Positions 1-8,000 of a DNA stretch of 64,000 nt are shown here, in pieces. The stretch lies in the NCBI RefSeq assembly GCF_003438995.1, contig NZ_QSUN01000016.1, forward strand, positions 19,284-83,283, given 5' to 3'. The translations under genes were made by a program, and so were the position numbers. A model generated the notes under the pieces. The model saw only the letters and a list, made by a program, of their open reading frames with translations. It did not search any database and was not told the DNA's origin. The number at the start of each line of letters is the position of its first letter. The first letter of the stretch is position 1. The DNA is from Bacteroides sp. OM05-12 (lineage in GTDB: Bacteria > Bacteroidota > Bacteroidia > Bacteroidales > Bacteroidaceae).

Positions 1-46
1 TTACTAATAAAAGCCACAATAATAATAAAATAATAGGTCTTCGCAT
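1..46 (-). CDS. Fifth copy of the tandem exported protein (5' end only)
   Basis: Only the first 15 codons are inside the window. They read MRRPIILLLLWLLLV, the same signal peptide as the complete copies to the right. The upstream spacer (about 47-132) is also the repeated spacer. The gene runs off the left edge, so the array has at least five members and its true end is unknown. Confidence 0.7.
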   Translation of the reverse strand, partial: MRRPIILLLLWLLLV

Positions 47-132
47 ATCGTTCATTTTTAATAACTTACCCAACCATACACAAATCTTTCTCTAGTTTTT
101 TTCGAATGTGTTTATAATATAGCAACATATTC

Positions 133-738
133 TCAATTTCCACATTTCAATTTGGGAGGTCTATAATATCCTGCAGACTTAGATGAAGCAGCTCTTTTAT
201 ATTTTAATAAATTATTTCTACAAAAATAATAATGTATACTTTTTTTTGATTCATCAAGCACTGTTTCAGGAAGTACTCTATCGTGAATCATATCCGTTAA
301 TGCATCATACTTTTTTAAAACAGAAAGTGTCTCTTCAGTAAGCGGATAATCATCGTCATCCCAATAAAACAATTTGCTCTTTACTATTACATATCTAGAT
401 GGCAATTTGCCTTTACTACCAACCACTGCATCCGGTAAATAAAATAATTTGTTTATTGAGGGAATAATATTTATAACAAACAGATTCGCATAAACACTAT
501 CACAAATCCATTTTAAAGCACCCTGATTCCTTTGAAGAGTATAATGTTTCAATGTGTCTTGAATTCTAATATGAAAAATAGAATCTTGCTTAAATAAACG
601 GCAGTTATCTGCAAAATCAGTTATAGCCTCATAAATAGCAAATTCTGCAAAGTTAGTGCTCTGGGGAATGTACTTTTCCTGGCTGTAAGAATTTACTAAT
701 AAAAGCCACAATAATAATAAAATAATAAGTCTTCGCAT
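133..738 (-). CDS. Exported 201-residue paralogue, array copy (candidate immunity protein)
   Basis: I do not recognise a named family. The protein begins with a strongly hydrophobic signal peptide (residues 1-20, ending near NSYSQ) and should enter the periplasm or reach the cell surface. Four cysteines recur in all copies (in DNCRLF, the W-x-CDS segment, YYFC and the C-terminal KCGN), which would allow disulfides. I chose the ATG at 738. An upstream TTG would add nine residues, but the ATG gives exactly 201 residues, the length of the copy next to the toxin gene, which has no such extension. The array sits directly behind an RHS protein with a toxin-like tip. Tandem paralogues in that position are usually immunity genes, so protection against the RHS tip is the inferred role; nothing in the sequence proves it. 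Confidence 0.7.
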   Translation of the reverse strand: MRRLIILLLLWLLLVNSYSQEKYIPQSTNFAEFAIYEAITDFADNCRLFKQDSIFHIRIQDTLKHYTLQRNQGALKWICDSVYANLFVINIIPSINKLFYLPDAVVGSKGKLPSRYVIVKSKLFYWDDDDYPLTEETLSVLKKYDALTDMIHDRVLPETVLDESKKSIHYYFCRNNLLKYKRAASSKSAGYYRPPKLKCGN

Positions 739-822
739 ATCGTCCATTTTTAAGAACTTACCCAACCATACACAAATCTATCTCTAGTTTTTTCGATTGC
801 ATTTATAATATAGCAATATATT

Positions 823-1428
823 TCAATTCCCACATTTCAGTTTAGGAGGACTATAATATCCTGTAGCTGCATTAGTAACTACTCTTTTATATATTGATAT
901 ATTATTTTTACAAAAATAATAAGATGCACCTTTTTGGGAATCATCAATTACAGTTTCTGGAAGCATCCCGTCATTAATCATATCCGTTAATGCATCATAT
1001 TTTTTTAATACAGAAAGAGTTTCTTCAGTAAGCGGATAATCATCATCGTCCCAATAAAATAATTTATCCTTTACTATTACATATCTAGAGGGCAATTTAC
1101 CTTTACTACCAACCACTGCATCCGGTAAATAGAACAATTTATTTACTGAACCAAAAATTTCCACGACCAATATATTTGCATAAATACTATCACAAATCCA
1201 TTCTAAAGTTCCCTGATTCCTTTGAAGGGTATAATGTTTCAATGTATCTAGAGTCGTAATATAAAAAATAGAATCTTGCTTAAATAAACGGCAGTTATCT
1301 GCAAAATCTGTTATAGCTTCATAAATAGCAAATTCTACAAAGTTAGTACTTTGGGGAATGTACTTTTTCTGGCTGTAAAAATTTACTAATAAAAACCACA
1401 ATAACAATAAAATAATAGGTCTTCGCAT
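823..1428 (-). CDS. Exported 201-residue paralogue, array copy
   Basis: This copy is closest to the one at 133-738. Both carry LKHYTLQRNQG and NKLFYLPDAVVG in the central variable part. It differs mainly near residues 80-100 and in the last 40 residues (for example NISIYKRVVTNAATGYY). The first 20 residues form the signal peptide, ending NFYSQ. The start at 1428 matches the 201-residue form. The spacer to the previous copy in transcription order is about 75 bp and is itself duplicated, so the unit of amplification was gene plus spacer. Confidence 0.7.
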   Translation of the reverse strand: MRRPIILLLLWFLLVNFYSQKKYIPQSTNFVEFAIYEAITDFADNCRLFKQDSIFYITTLDTLKHYTLQRNQGTLEWICDSIYANILVVEIFGSVNKLFYLPDAVVGSKGKLPSRYVIVKDKLFYWDDDDYPLTEETLSVLKKYDALTDMINDGMLPETVIDDSQKGASYYFCKNNISIYKRVVTNAATGYYSPPKLKCGN

Positions 1429-1504
1429 ATCGTCCATTTTTAACAACTTACCCAACTATACACAAATCTATCTCTAGCTTTTCGAATGCGTTTATAATAT
1501 ATTC

Positions 1505-2110
1505 TTAATTTCCACAATTTAATTTGGGAGGTCTATAATATCCTGTAGCTATATTAGTAACCACTCTTTTATATTTTGATAAGTTGTTTCTACAAAAATA
1601 ATAATGTGCGCCTTTTTGAGCATCATCAATTGAATATTCCGGAAGCATCCCATCATAAATCATATCTGTCAATGCATCATATCCTTTTAAAACAAAGAGC
1701 ATTTCTTCGGTAAGCGGATAGTCATTATCGTACCAATAAAACAATTTACCCTTTACTATTACATATCTGGAAGGCAACTTACCCTTACTGCCAATCACTG
1801 CATCAGAATAATATCCCATCTTATCTCTTTCACCTGATATACCTACCATTAACAAATTTGTATAAACACTATCACAAACCCATTTTAAAGTACCCTGATC
1901 CCTTTGAAGAGTAACATATCTTGAGGTATCTTCAACATAAACATAGAAAATAGAATCCTGTTTAAATAAACGACAGTTATCTGCAAAATCAGTTATAGCT
2001 TCATAAATAGCAAATTCTGCAAAGTTAGTACTCTGGGGAATGTACTTTTTCTGACTGTAACAATTTACTAATAAAAGCCACAATAATAATAAAATAATAG
2101 GTCTTCGCAT
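1505..2110 (-). CDS. Exported 201-residue paralogue, array copy
   Basis: Central residues (SRYVTLQR, then DKMGYYSDAVIG) group this copy with the one at 2195-2800 rather than with the two to the left. The signal peptide ends VNCYSQ. The cysteine could suggest a lipobox, but Asn at -1 is not a normal lipobox residue and two copies have Ser or Phe there, so lipidation is doubtful. The start at 2110 is chosen by length agreement with the other copies. Confidence 0.7.
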   Translation of the reverse strand: MRRPIILLLLWLLLVNCYSQKKYIPQSTNFAEFAIYEAITDFADNCRLFKQDSIFYVYVEDTSRYVTLQRDQGTLKWVCDSVYTNLLMVGISGERDKMGYYSDAVIGSKGKLPSRYVIVKGKLFYWYDNDYPLTEEMLFVLKGYDALTDMIYDGMLPEYSIDDAQKGAHYYFCRNNLSKYKRVVTNIATGYYRPPKLNCGN

Positions 2111-2194
2111 ACCGTCTATTTTTAATAACTTACCCAACCATACACAAATCTATCTCTAGTTTTTTCGATTGCATTTATAATATAGCAATATATT

Positions 2195-2800
2195 TCAATT
2201 CCCACATTTCAGTTTAGGAGGTCTATAGTATCCTGCTGCTTTAGAAGTAATAATTCTTTTATACTTCAACAAATTATTCTTGCAAAAATAATAATGTGCA
2301 CCTTTTTGAGCATCATCAATTAAAAATTCTGGAAGCATTCCATCGTAAATCATATCTGTTAACACATTATACTTTTTTAAAACAGAAAGCATTTCTTCAG
2401 TAAGCGGATAATCCCTATCCCGCCAATAAAACAACTTACCCTTTACTATTACATATTTGGAAGGCAACTTACCCTTACTACCAACTACTGCGTTCGGATA
2501 ATATCCGATCTTATCCCTTTTACCTAATATTTCTATAACAAGTATATTCGTATAAACACTATCACAAACCCATTTTAAAATACCCTGATGCCTTTGGAGA
2601 GTAACATATCTTGAAGTATCTTCAACATGAACATTAAAAACAGAATCTTGTTTAAATAAACGACAGTTATCCGCAAAATCAGTTATAGCTTCATAAATAG
2701 CAAATTCTGCAAAGTTAGTACTCTGGGGAATGTACTTTTCCTGGCTGTAACAATCTGTTAGCAGGAGCCACAATAATAATAAAATAACAGAGCTTTTCAT
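2195..2800 (-). CDS. Exported 201-residue paralogue, toxin-proximal copy
   Basis: This is the first array member in transcription order, starting 21 bp after the stop of the RHS gene and so almost certainly co-transcribed with it. Its N-terminus (MKSSVILLLLWLLLTDCYSQ) differs in the first four residues from the other copies. It has no in-frame upstream extension, which helps fix the start of the whole family. The variable centre (SRYVTLQRHQG, DKIGYYPNAVVG) matches the neighbour at 1505. Being next to the toxin tip makes it the best candidate for the cognate immunity protein. Confidence 0.72.
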   Translation of the reverse strand: MKSSVILLLLWLLLTDCYSQEKYIPQSTNFAEFAIYEAITDFADNCRLFKQDSVFNVHVEDTSRYVTLQRHQGILKWVCDSVYTNILVIEILGKRDKIGYYPNAVVGSKGKLPSKYVIVKGKLFYWRDRDYPLTEEMLSVLKKYNVLTDMIYDGMLPEFLIDDAQKGAHYYFCKNNLLKYKRIITSKAAGYYRPPKLKCGN

Positions 2801-2821
2801 ATCATTATTTTTTAATCATAA

Positions 2822-5800
2822 TCAATGCCAGTTAGTATAGGGAAATTTATATGGAAATTTTCCACCATAATATTCCGGATGCGTCAAAATATAAAATTGT
2901 AAATGAGGATACATATCAAGCGCCTGATCTCTTGATTCTTTATCCTTCCCAGATGGCCGCATTCTGTCTGATACACTTACATTTGGATGTGTATGAAAGA
3001 ATCCTGTTAAACTACTTTCTAAATTTGAATCAGGATATACCCTATTCCACACAACATGTCCCCTCGAATTTGCTTGATCAAAACGATTATTCGCATATTT
3101 ACCTATTGACATATGTGTTGTTGAACCTGCACCGTCTTTAGAAAAATAAGCTCCGGCTATTTCTTTTCCAACCATATCGGATAATTTCAGAATAAAACTT
3201 TCCACTCCATCTACTGAAGCTTGCCCTTCTCCTCCAACAGCTATTATATTGCTATTTTCCTTAAAATTGATTCCATCACTCAAGATTCCCTTTTCTACAT
3301 TATCTATCAAAGTTTTCACTTCTCCATTTTTATTTACCCGAGGAACATATTCATCATTTTTTTTATCATATTCAAATTTCCCTACCTGATCAAATTCATC
3401 ATCGTTTTCTTCTACCAGATAAAAGGTTCCGGTTTTTTCATCATACCGATAAATATCCATACCATTGGGGTCGATATACATAATCGGATTATTATTACAA
3501 TAAACATAAGGACTTATCGAATAATATTTCTCACACATAGGATCCATCGTACTAAATCGTCCTAACACGGGATCCTGCATCCGGGCACTGAAATCATACA
3601 AATCAATTCCATGCATACGCTCTAATTCTTTACCGCCATATTTATATTTCTGAACATCACCACCACTACTTTCACCAAATAATCCACCGAAAGGATAATA
3701 ATGGTTTACCTGCTCTATACCGCCTGATTCATTTGCCACCACACGATTATTACCCTGATGATCTTTTAAATAGAAATGAAATGTACGATCTTTACAGGCA
3801 ATATATCCTTCAGACAACAGTATTTTAGCCAATGTATCATTCTCATATACAAAGTTATCACAATAATCCGTATATCCACTATAAACAATACTCATATTTA
3901 CTCCTCCGCTTCTCTGCATACTTCCTTCTGAGTGACCGTAAGAAACACGTAACTTCTTACCTTCAGCATCGTAATCATATTGAATATGATTTTGTGTGTA
4001 AGGAAATAATGCAATGCCCGGATTAAAAATCGTACTCTTCCTCTCCATACTCACCAAAAACGGTAAGTTCAAATTGTTATAAGCTATACTTTCAATTTTT
4101 TTATTCCTGTCCGAAGTCATATTTCCATTCGCATCATACGTATACTCCACATCTGTATCTGCTCCGTCTACAAAATGCATCACATCCTTATAAACAGGAT
4201 CATTATCCGACACATCAGAAACACTTTTCAATTGATTACCGTTATATGTATAACTCAGATTGTCAATGATGCCATAAGGATCTGTCGAAGGATTCTCATC
4301 ACCATTTACGATACGGGATTGTATCCGTTGGGCTTGCTGGGGAGTTATACGCCCATAACGGCTCAGTTGCAGAATATTTCCTTGCTTGTCATAAGATTCA
4401 ACTTTTACATCAAATGAATTTGCATTAGCACACAGCGAAGAGGTACAATAAGCATAATCAGCAAAAGTCAAACGGTTAAGACCGTCATATTTAAATAAGT
4501 AATTTCTCGTTATATCTTCATTACCTACCTTCCAATCTATCCGGCTTATATTGCCGTTGTAGCATCTTCCGATATTGGCATAATACATTTTCTCGGTAAA
4601 ATTCGGACTGATAATATCCGTCAACCAATTTCTGATATTATACTTATACTGTATTGTTTCAATGTTATTTATATTCTTTTGTTTCATCCGGCCTAAATTG
4701 TCATAACTGTAATTCGTAGTTATTGTTTTAGCAAATACGTTATAAGTAGTAGAAGTCAAACGTTCCGCATGGTCATAAGTATTGGTACAAATATCAAGAA
4801 AAGAAGTCTGATCCTTTGAATGCTCATGTACGTCTTTCAATACTTTGCCCGTAAAGGTATAAGTGTAATAATGATTATCGCCACCATCCAAATGATTGGT
4901 AGAGAGTTCCTGAATAATATTACCATGAGCGTCATAATAGTAAGCCATTGCCGTATAATTTCCCGAACCGTCTAATGCGTACGTGCGCTTGCCCGTCAGC
5001 AGTCCTTTTGCATTACCCCATTTCTTACCCTCTTTATCCCAATGAGGATCATACATCAAATAGATTTCTTTTTCAGGCATCAATTTCAGGAATTGATAAT
5101 CATCATAGTAATAAACCGTCAAAAGAGTGGTGGGAGCCTGATGGTAAAAACCTTTGGAATACCCGGTATCTTCCTGAGGATACTGGTGAGGAGTCGTTGA
5201 GAAAGACTCCGTTACAAGCCAACCGGAGAAAGATTTACGAATGGAAGCGACATCACCGGCTTCCTCCACTTCCGAGACATAAAGCAAACGTCCCAATATA
5301 TCGTATTTATTTACCAGCCAGACATTTCTTTTCCGTTGATTCCCATCCTGGCTCAGAACTAATCTGTCCGATCGGTCATAAACCTGATAAAAAGGCTCAC
5401 AGCCCGGGAGTTTTGTTTCAATGCAACGGTTACGCTCATCATATTTATACTGATAAGCGTATTTATTCAGATTATCCGTACTGATATTGTCATTAATCAT
5501 CGGAGGAAGAACAAAACAACGGTTACCAAAATCATCATATACATAATAGGTGTCATGTGCTTCCCCGTTATTCATTTGGCGTACCAAGATTATTTGTTCC
5601 TGATTATCAGTAAACGTATAGCTTAAATTGCCATCTTCATCTGTAGTCTCTACACAAAACAATTGACCGGAAATATAATTCCCATTTCGAGTGAGACCGC
5701 CGGAACTATTCACATAATAACGGCTCACTCTCAAATTACCGAAGCCGGTCTTTACAAGGTAACGGTTTTTAATTCCTTTACCTGCTGAGTGCCAAAGACT

Positions 5801-6808
5801 ACCCGGACCGGTCTGACGTATCACCCGATTCAAAGACGAATTCTCATAAACGGTTTCATTATAAGGGTTGCTGTCACTATGTTTACTTGTTGCCTGACTT
5901 GTAAAGTCCGAGACATATCCGCCCCGTCCGGAAACTGGTGTGGGAATCCATTGTCTGGTCTCACGTCCGAAGCTGTCATACTCCTGCAAAGTCACCAAAT
6001 CTTCTCCATCGGGAGTTATTCCTACCTGCACATTCTGACTGGGACGCCCCAAACCATCACAATATTGAATGTTATCTATGTATTGGGTTCCTTCCGCATT
6101 CAGCATCGTACGCTTTAGAATATAGTTCTGGTTCGAAGACAAACCATCCGGCATTACATGGCTGGGATGGGAGCGGGAAAGCGTTACCACTCCGGTAGTC
6201 CAATCCGAATTCTCCGTTACACAATTACCATTCGTATCCCAACTCACGTTTATCCGTTGAAGAGACCGGCATTGAGAACCGGGAATACCGTCGGTATTCT
6301 CCGCACTCAGGCGATCAGGCTTGCTCTTATTGGAAGTACCGTCATAAAAAATACTATCTTTGGTCATTCCGTTCCTGTCTTTCAGCACAACCGACTCTCC
6401 TGAATTACTCAGGATAATCTTGCGTTGATACAAAATCTGCCAATCAACAGTTGACGAATTAAAGTCGTAAAGATCCGCAAGCATAAAGTTACTGTTGTTA
6501 TATTGATAGGCAACAAGTAGAGACTCTCCAGGATCGATACGTGTACCGGAAGGGATATTGAAAACTTCTGTTTTACCGCCACCCTGTAGCACCCAGCCCG
6601 ACAAGTCAACACCGGCGAGACCGCCATTAAAAAGCCCCACATACTCCCCGTTACTATAAGCAACCCCTGTGGCTATCTGCTCATTGAGTGGAGAATCATA
6701 CATTATTTCAGAAATATAGACTTTGTCTTGTGCCTGCGGCATTACAGGCAATAGTAGCAATATGAATGATAAAGACAACAGTCTCCGGCATAATACTATC
6801 TTATCCAT
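2822..6808 (-). CDS. RHS-repeat protein with lamin-tail N-domain and JAB-like C-terminal toxin tip
   Basis: This is a 1328-residue secreted polymorphic-toxin candidate. In order: a signal peptide (1-26), a lamin-tail (LTD) domain (about 28-165, starting VYISEIMYDSP), a Bacteroidetes-type RHS N-region with GLGRPSQNVQV (about 225-330), many YD repeats, and the RHS-associated core ending PVLGRFSTMDP ... NNNPIMYIDPNG at 1116. The last 212 residues are the variable tip. The tip carries HTHP (His1272, His1274) followed by Ser1286 and Asp1289 in PSGKD, the metal-binding pattern of JAB/MPN metallopeptidases, as in the JAB-like toxin families. The loop between the His pair and Ser is longer than usual. 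The gene starts 4 bp after the previous stop in a tight operon and is followed by the candidate immunity array. The target is unknown; peptidase activity is inferred. Confidence 0.85.
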   Translation of the reverse strand: MDKIVLCRRLLSLSFILLLLPVMPQAQDKVYISEIMYDSPLNEQIATGVAYSNGEYVGLFNGGLAGVDLSGWVLQGGGKTEVFNIPSGTRIDPGESLLVAYQYNNSNFMLADLYDFNSSTVDWQILYQRKIILSNSGESVVLKDRNGMTKDSIFYDGTSNKSKPDRLSAENTDGIPGSQCRSLQRINVSWDTNGNCVTENSDWTTGVVTLSRSHPSHVMPDGLSSNQNYILKRTMLNAEGTQYIDNIQYCDGLGRPSQNVQVGITPDGEDLVTLQEYDSFGRETRQWIPTPVSGRGGYVSDFTSQATSKHSDSNPYNETVYENSSLNRVIRQTGPGSLWHSAGKGIKNRYLVKTGFGNLRVSRYYVNSSGGLTRNGNYISGQLFCVETTDEDGNLSYTFTDNQEQIILVRQMNNGEAHDTYYVYDDFGNRCFVLPPMINDNISTDNLNKYAYQYKYDERNRCIETKLPGCEPFYQVYDRSDRLVLSQDGNQRKRNVWLVNKYDILGRLLYVSEVEEAGDVASIRKSFSGWLVTESFSTTPHQYPQEDTGYSKGFYHQAPTTLLTVYYYDDYQFLKLMPEKEIYLMYDPHWDKEGKKWGNAKGLLTGKRTYALDGSGNYTAMAYYYDAHGNIIQELSTNHLDGGDNHYYTYTFTGKVLKDVHEHSKDQTSFLDICTNTYDHAERLTSTTYNVFAKTITTNYSYDNLGRMKQKNINNIETIQYKYNIRNWLTDIISPNFTEKMYYANIGRCYNGNISRIDWKVGNEDITRNYLFKYDGLNRLTFADYAYCTSSLCANANSFDVKVESYDKQGNILQLSRYGRITPQQAQRIQSRIVNGDENPSTDPYGIIDNLSYTYNGNQLKSVSDVSDNDPVYKDVMHFVDGADTDVEYTYDANGNMTSDRNKKIESIAYNNLNLPFLVSMERKSTIFNPGIALFPYTQNHIQYDYDAEGKKLRVSYGHSEGSMQRSGGVNMSIVYSGYTDYCDNFVYENDTLAKILLSEGYIACKDRTFHFYLKDHQGNNRVVANESGGIEQVNHYYPFGGLFGESSGGDVQKYKYGGKELERMHGIDLYDFSARMQDPVLGRFSTMDPMCEKYYSISPYVYCNNNPIMYIDPNGMDIYRYDEKTGTFYLVEENDDEFDQVGKFEYDKKNDEYVPRVNKNGEVKTLIDNVEKGILSDGINFKENSNIIAVGGEGQASVDGVESFILKLSDMVGKEIAGAYFSKDGAGSTTHMSIGKYANNRFDQANSRGHVVWNRVYPDSNLESSLTGFFHTHPNVSVSDRMRPSGKDKESRDQALDMYPHLQFYILTHPEYYGGKFPYKFPYTNWH

Positions 6809-6812
6809 AGCT

Positions 6813-7994
6813 TTATCGTTTTATTAGTTTCTCACCTGATATATGGCCATTCACGACAATACGCAAGATATATTCTTTCTGAGAATAACCGTCAAGAGAA
6901 ATTTGTTGTGTGTAGTTGCCTCTTTGTTCCAGTCTCAAAGGAGTACGGGTCAGACATCTGCCCTGAACGTCAAACAGTTGGACAGAGACTTCCGCATCTT
7001 CCCGAAGATCATAAGATAACGAAACCGTATTACCTTCCGTATCGGGCAGTATCGTACAATTAAAGATATTATTATTATCCGGGGTAGATGTATCATTATC
7101 GGATTCCGGACTCCCATTTCGTCTTTTAGCAGAATTCCTCCCCTGCCCGGTACTTTCATCATTATTCAGACTGTCTCTTCTCTGTGAATTCTCAGGATCA
7201 TCCTCCAAACTGTAATATTGTTCCACCGGAGTATAACAAAAAGCCGTACTGCCCAGCACATTCGGTTTCTGATGGAGAAAGACCGTGCGCCGGATGGTTT
7301 CAAATACAGGATAACGGTAACCCTCCGCATACCAGCGATAGGTATCTATTCGTGTGCGGAGCGTATCCGTTGCCAAATGGTAATCAATGCTATCGGACGA
7401 ATAGACCGTATCACCTTTTTCAATTAATGGATAAGGGCAAAGACGTTCGGACATATTTTTCACATGGTGGATACGAAGCACATGCCGCAATGTATCACCT
7501 TCGGGGAGGGTCATTGAGCCATAACCGTCCGTTTCTACGGAAGATTTGCCCCTCGAAGTAAGGAACATTTGTCCGCAATAGTCACCGTTGCCATGAAAGT
7601 AGTCTTCATACCGACTACCGTATGCAGCGGGGTAAACAAGAAGAAGTTCCGGTTTACAATTAGCTATCAGGGTAGTCTTGTTCTCAAAGCCGCAACTAAA
7701 TAAAGAATCACCCTGCTGGATATACTTATAAAGTGTACGCTGCTCACGGCCGATCATCACCGAATCGTCGTAACTGTAATATTTCAACTCGTAATGGTCA
7801 TTTACCGGCTCCAAACGGCTAAAATCCCAAAGTACATTCTCGCCGGAATCACCCGGAGCCTCATATTCGACCTGTTGCTTGACAAGACAATCACCGGAAC
7901 GAAATTCGTTATATAATTGAGTTAATGTAGTCTGACAATAAGCATCTATTGACGGATACAAAAATAAAAATAAGATAGTACAGTGTTTTTTCAT
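6813..7994 (-). CDS. Secreted protein with type IX secretion-like C-terminal tail
   Basis: The 393-residue protein has a signal peptide (about 1-19, MKKHCTILFLFLYPS). The middle, about residues 20-265, I do not recognise. A low-complexity Ser/Asn/Asp-rich linker follows (about 270-310). The C-terminal 75 residues look like a Por-secretion tail: a beta-sandwich pattern SVQLFDVQGR, YTQQISLDG, then EYILRIVVNG and the basic end GEKLIKR. In transcription order it lies between the shell-like protein (6 bp gap) and the RHS toxin (4 bp gap). I infer a role in display or delivery of the RHS protein. Whether this strain has a type IX system cannot be seen here. Confidence 0.7.
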   Translation of the reverse strand: MKKHCTILFLFLYPSIDAYCQTTLTQLYNEFRSGDCLVKQQVEYEAPGDSGENVLWDFSRLEPVNDHYELKYYSYDDSVMIGREQRTLYKYIQQGDSLFSCGFENKTTLIANCKPELLLVYPAAYGSRYEDYFHGNGDYCGQMFLTSRGKSSVETDGYGSMTLPEGDTLRHVLRIHHVKNMSERLCPYPLIEKGDTVYSSDSIDYHLATDTLRTRIDTYRWYAEGYRYPVFETIRRTVFLHQKPNVLGSTAFCYTPVEQYYSLEDDPENSQRRDSLNNDESTGQGRNSAKRRNGSPESDNDTSTPDNNNIFNCTILPDTEGNTVSLSYDLREDAEVSVQLFDVQGRCLTRTPLRLEQRGNYTQQISLDGYSQKEYILRIVVNGHISGEKLIKR

Positions 7995-8000
7995 AGTTTT

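Larger units (their letters stand above)
69..2194 (-). repeat. Tandem gene-plus-spacer repeat, unit about 682-690 bp
   Basis: Gene ends fall at 133, 823, 1505 and 2195, giving repeat steps of 690, 682 and 690 bp. The spacers share a block reading CCCAACCATACACAAATCTA and then TCTCTAG. In minus-strand sense three spacers hold TAGATTTG (773-780, 1463-1470, 2145-2152), a match to the Bacteroides -7 element TAnnTTTG, 35 to 42 bp upstream of each ATG. In the left-edge copy this is AAGATTTG. No convincing -33 TTTG was found at the right spacing. Confidence 0.75.

Noticed and set aside
739..765. TTG starts adding nine residues to the array proteins
   Set aside because: The toxin-proximal copy has no such extension, and the shorter form gives exactly 201 residues with a proper signal peptide in all copies.
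69..2194. Tandem repeats as a CRISPR-like array
   Set aside because: The unit is a whole gene of about 600 bp plus spacer; there are no short repeats or unique spacers.
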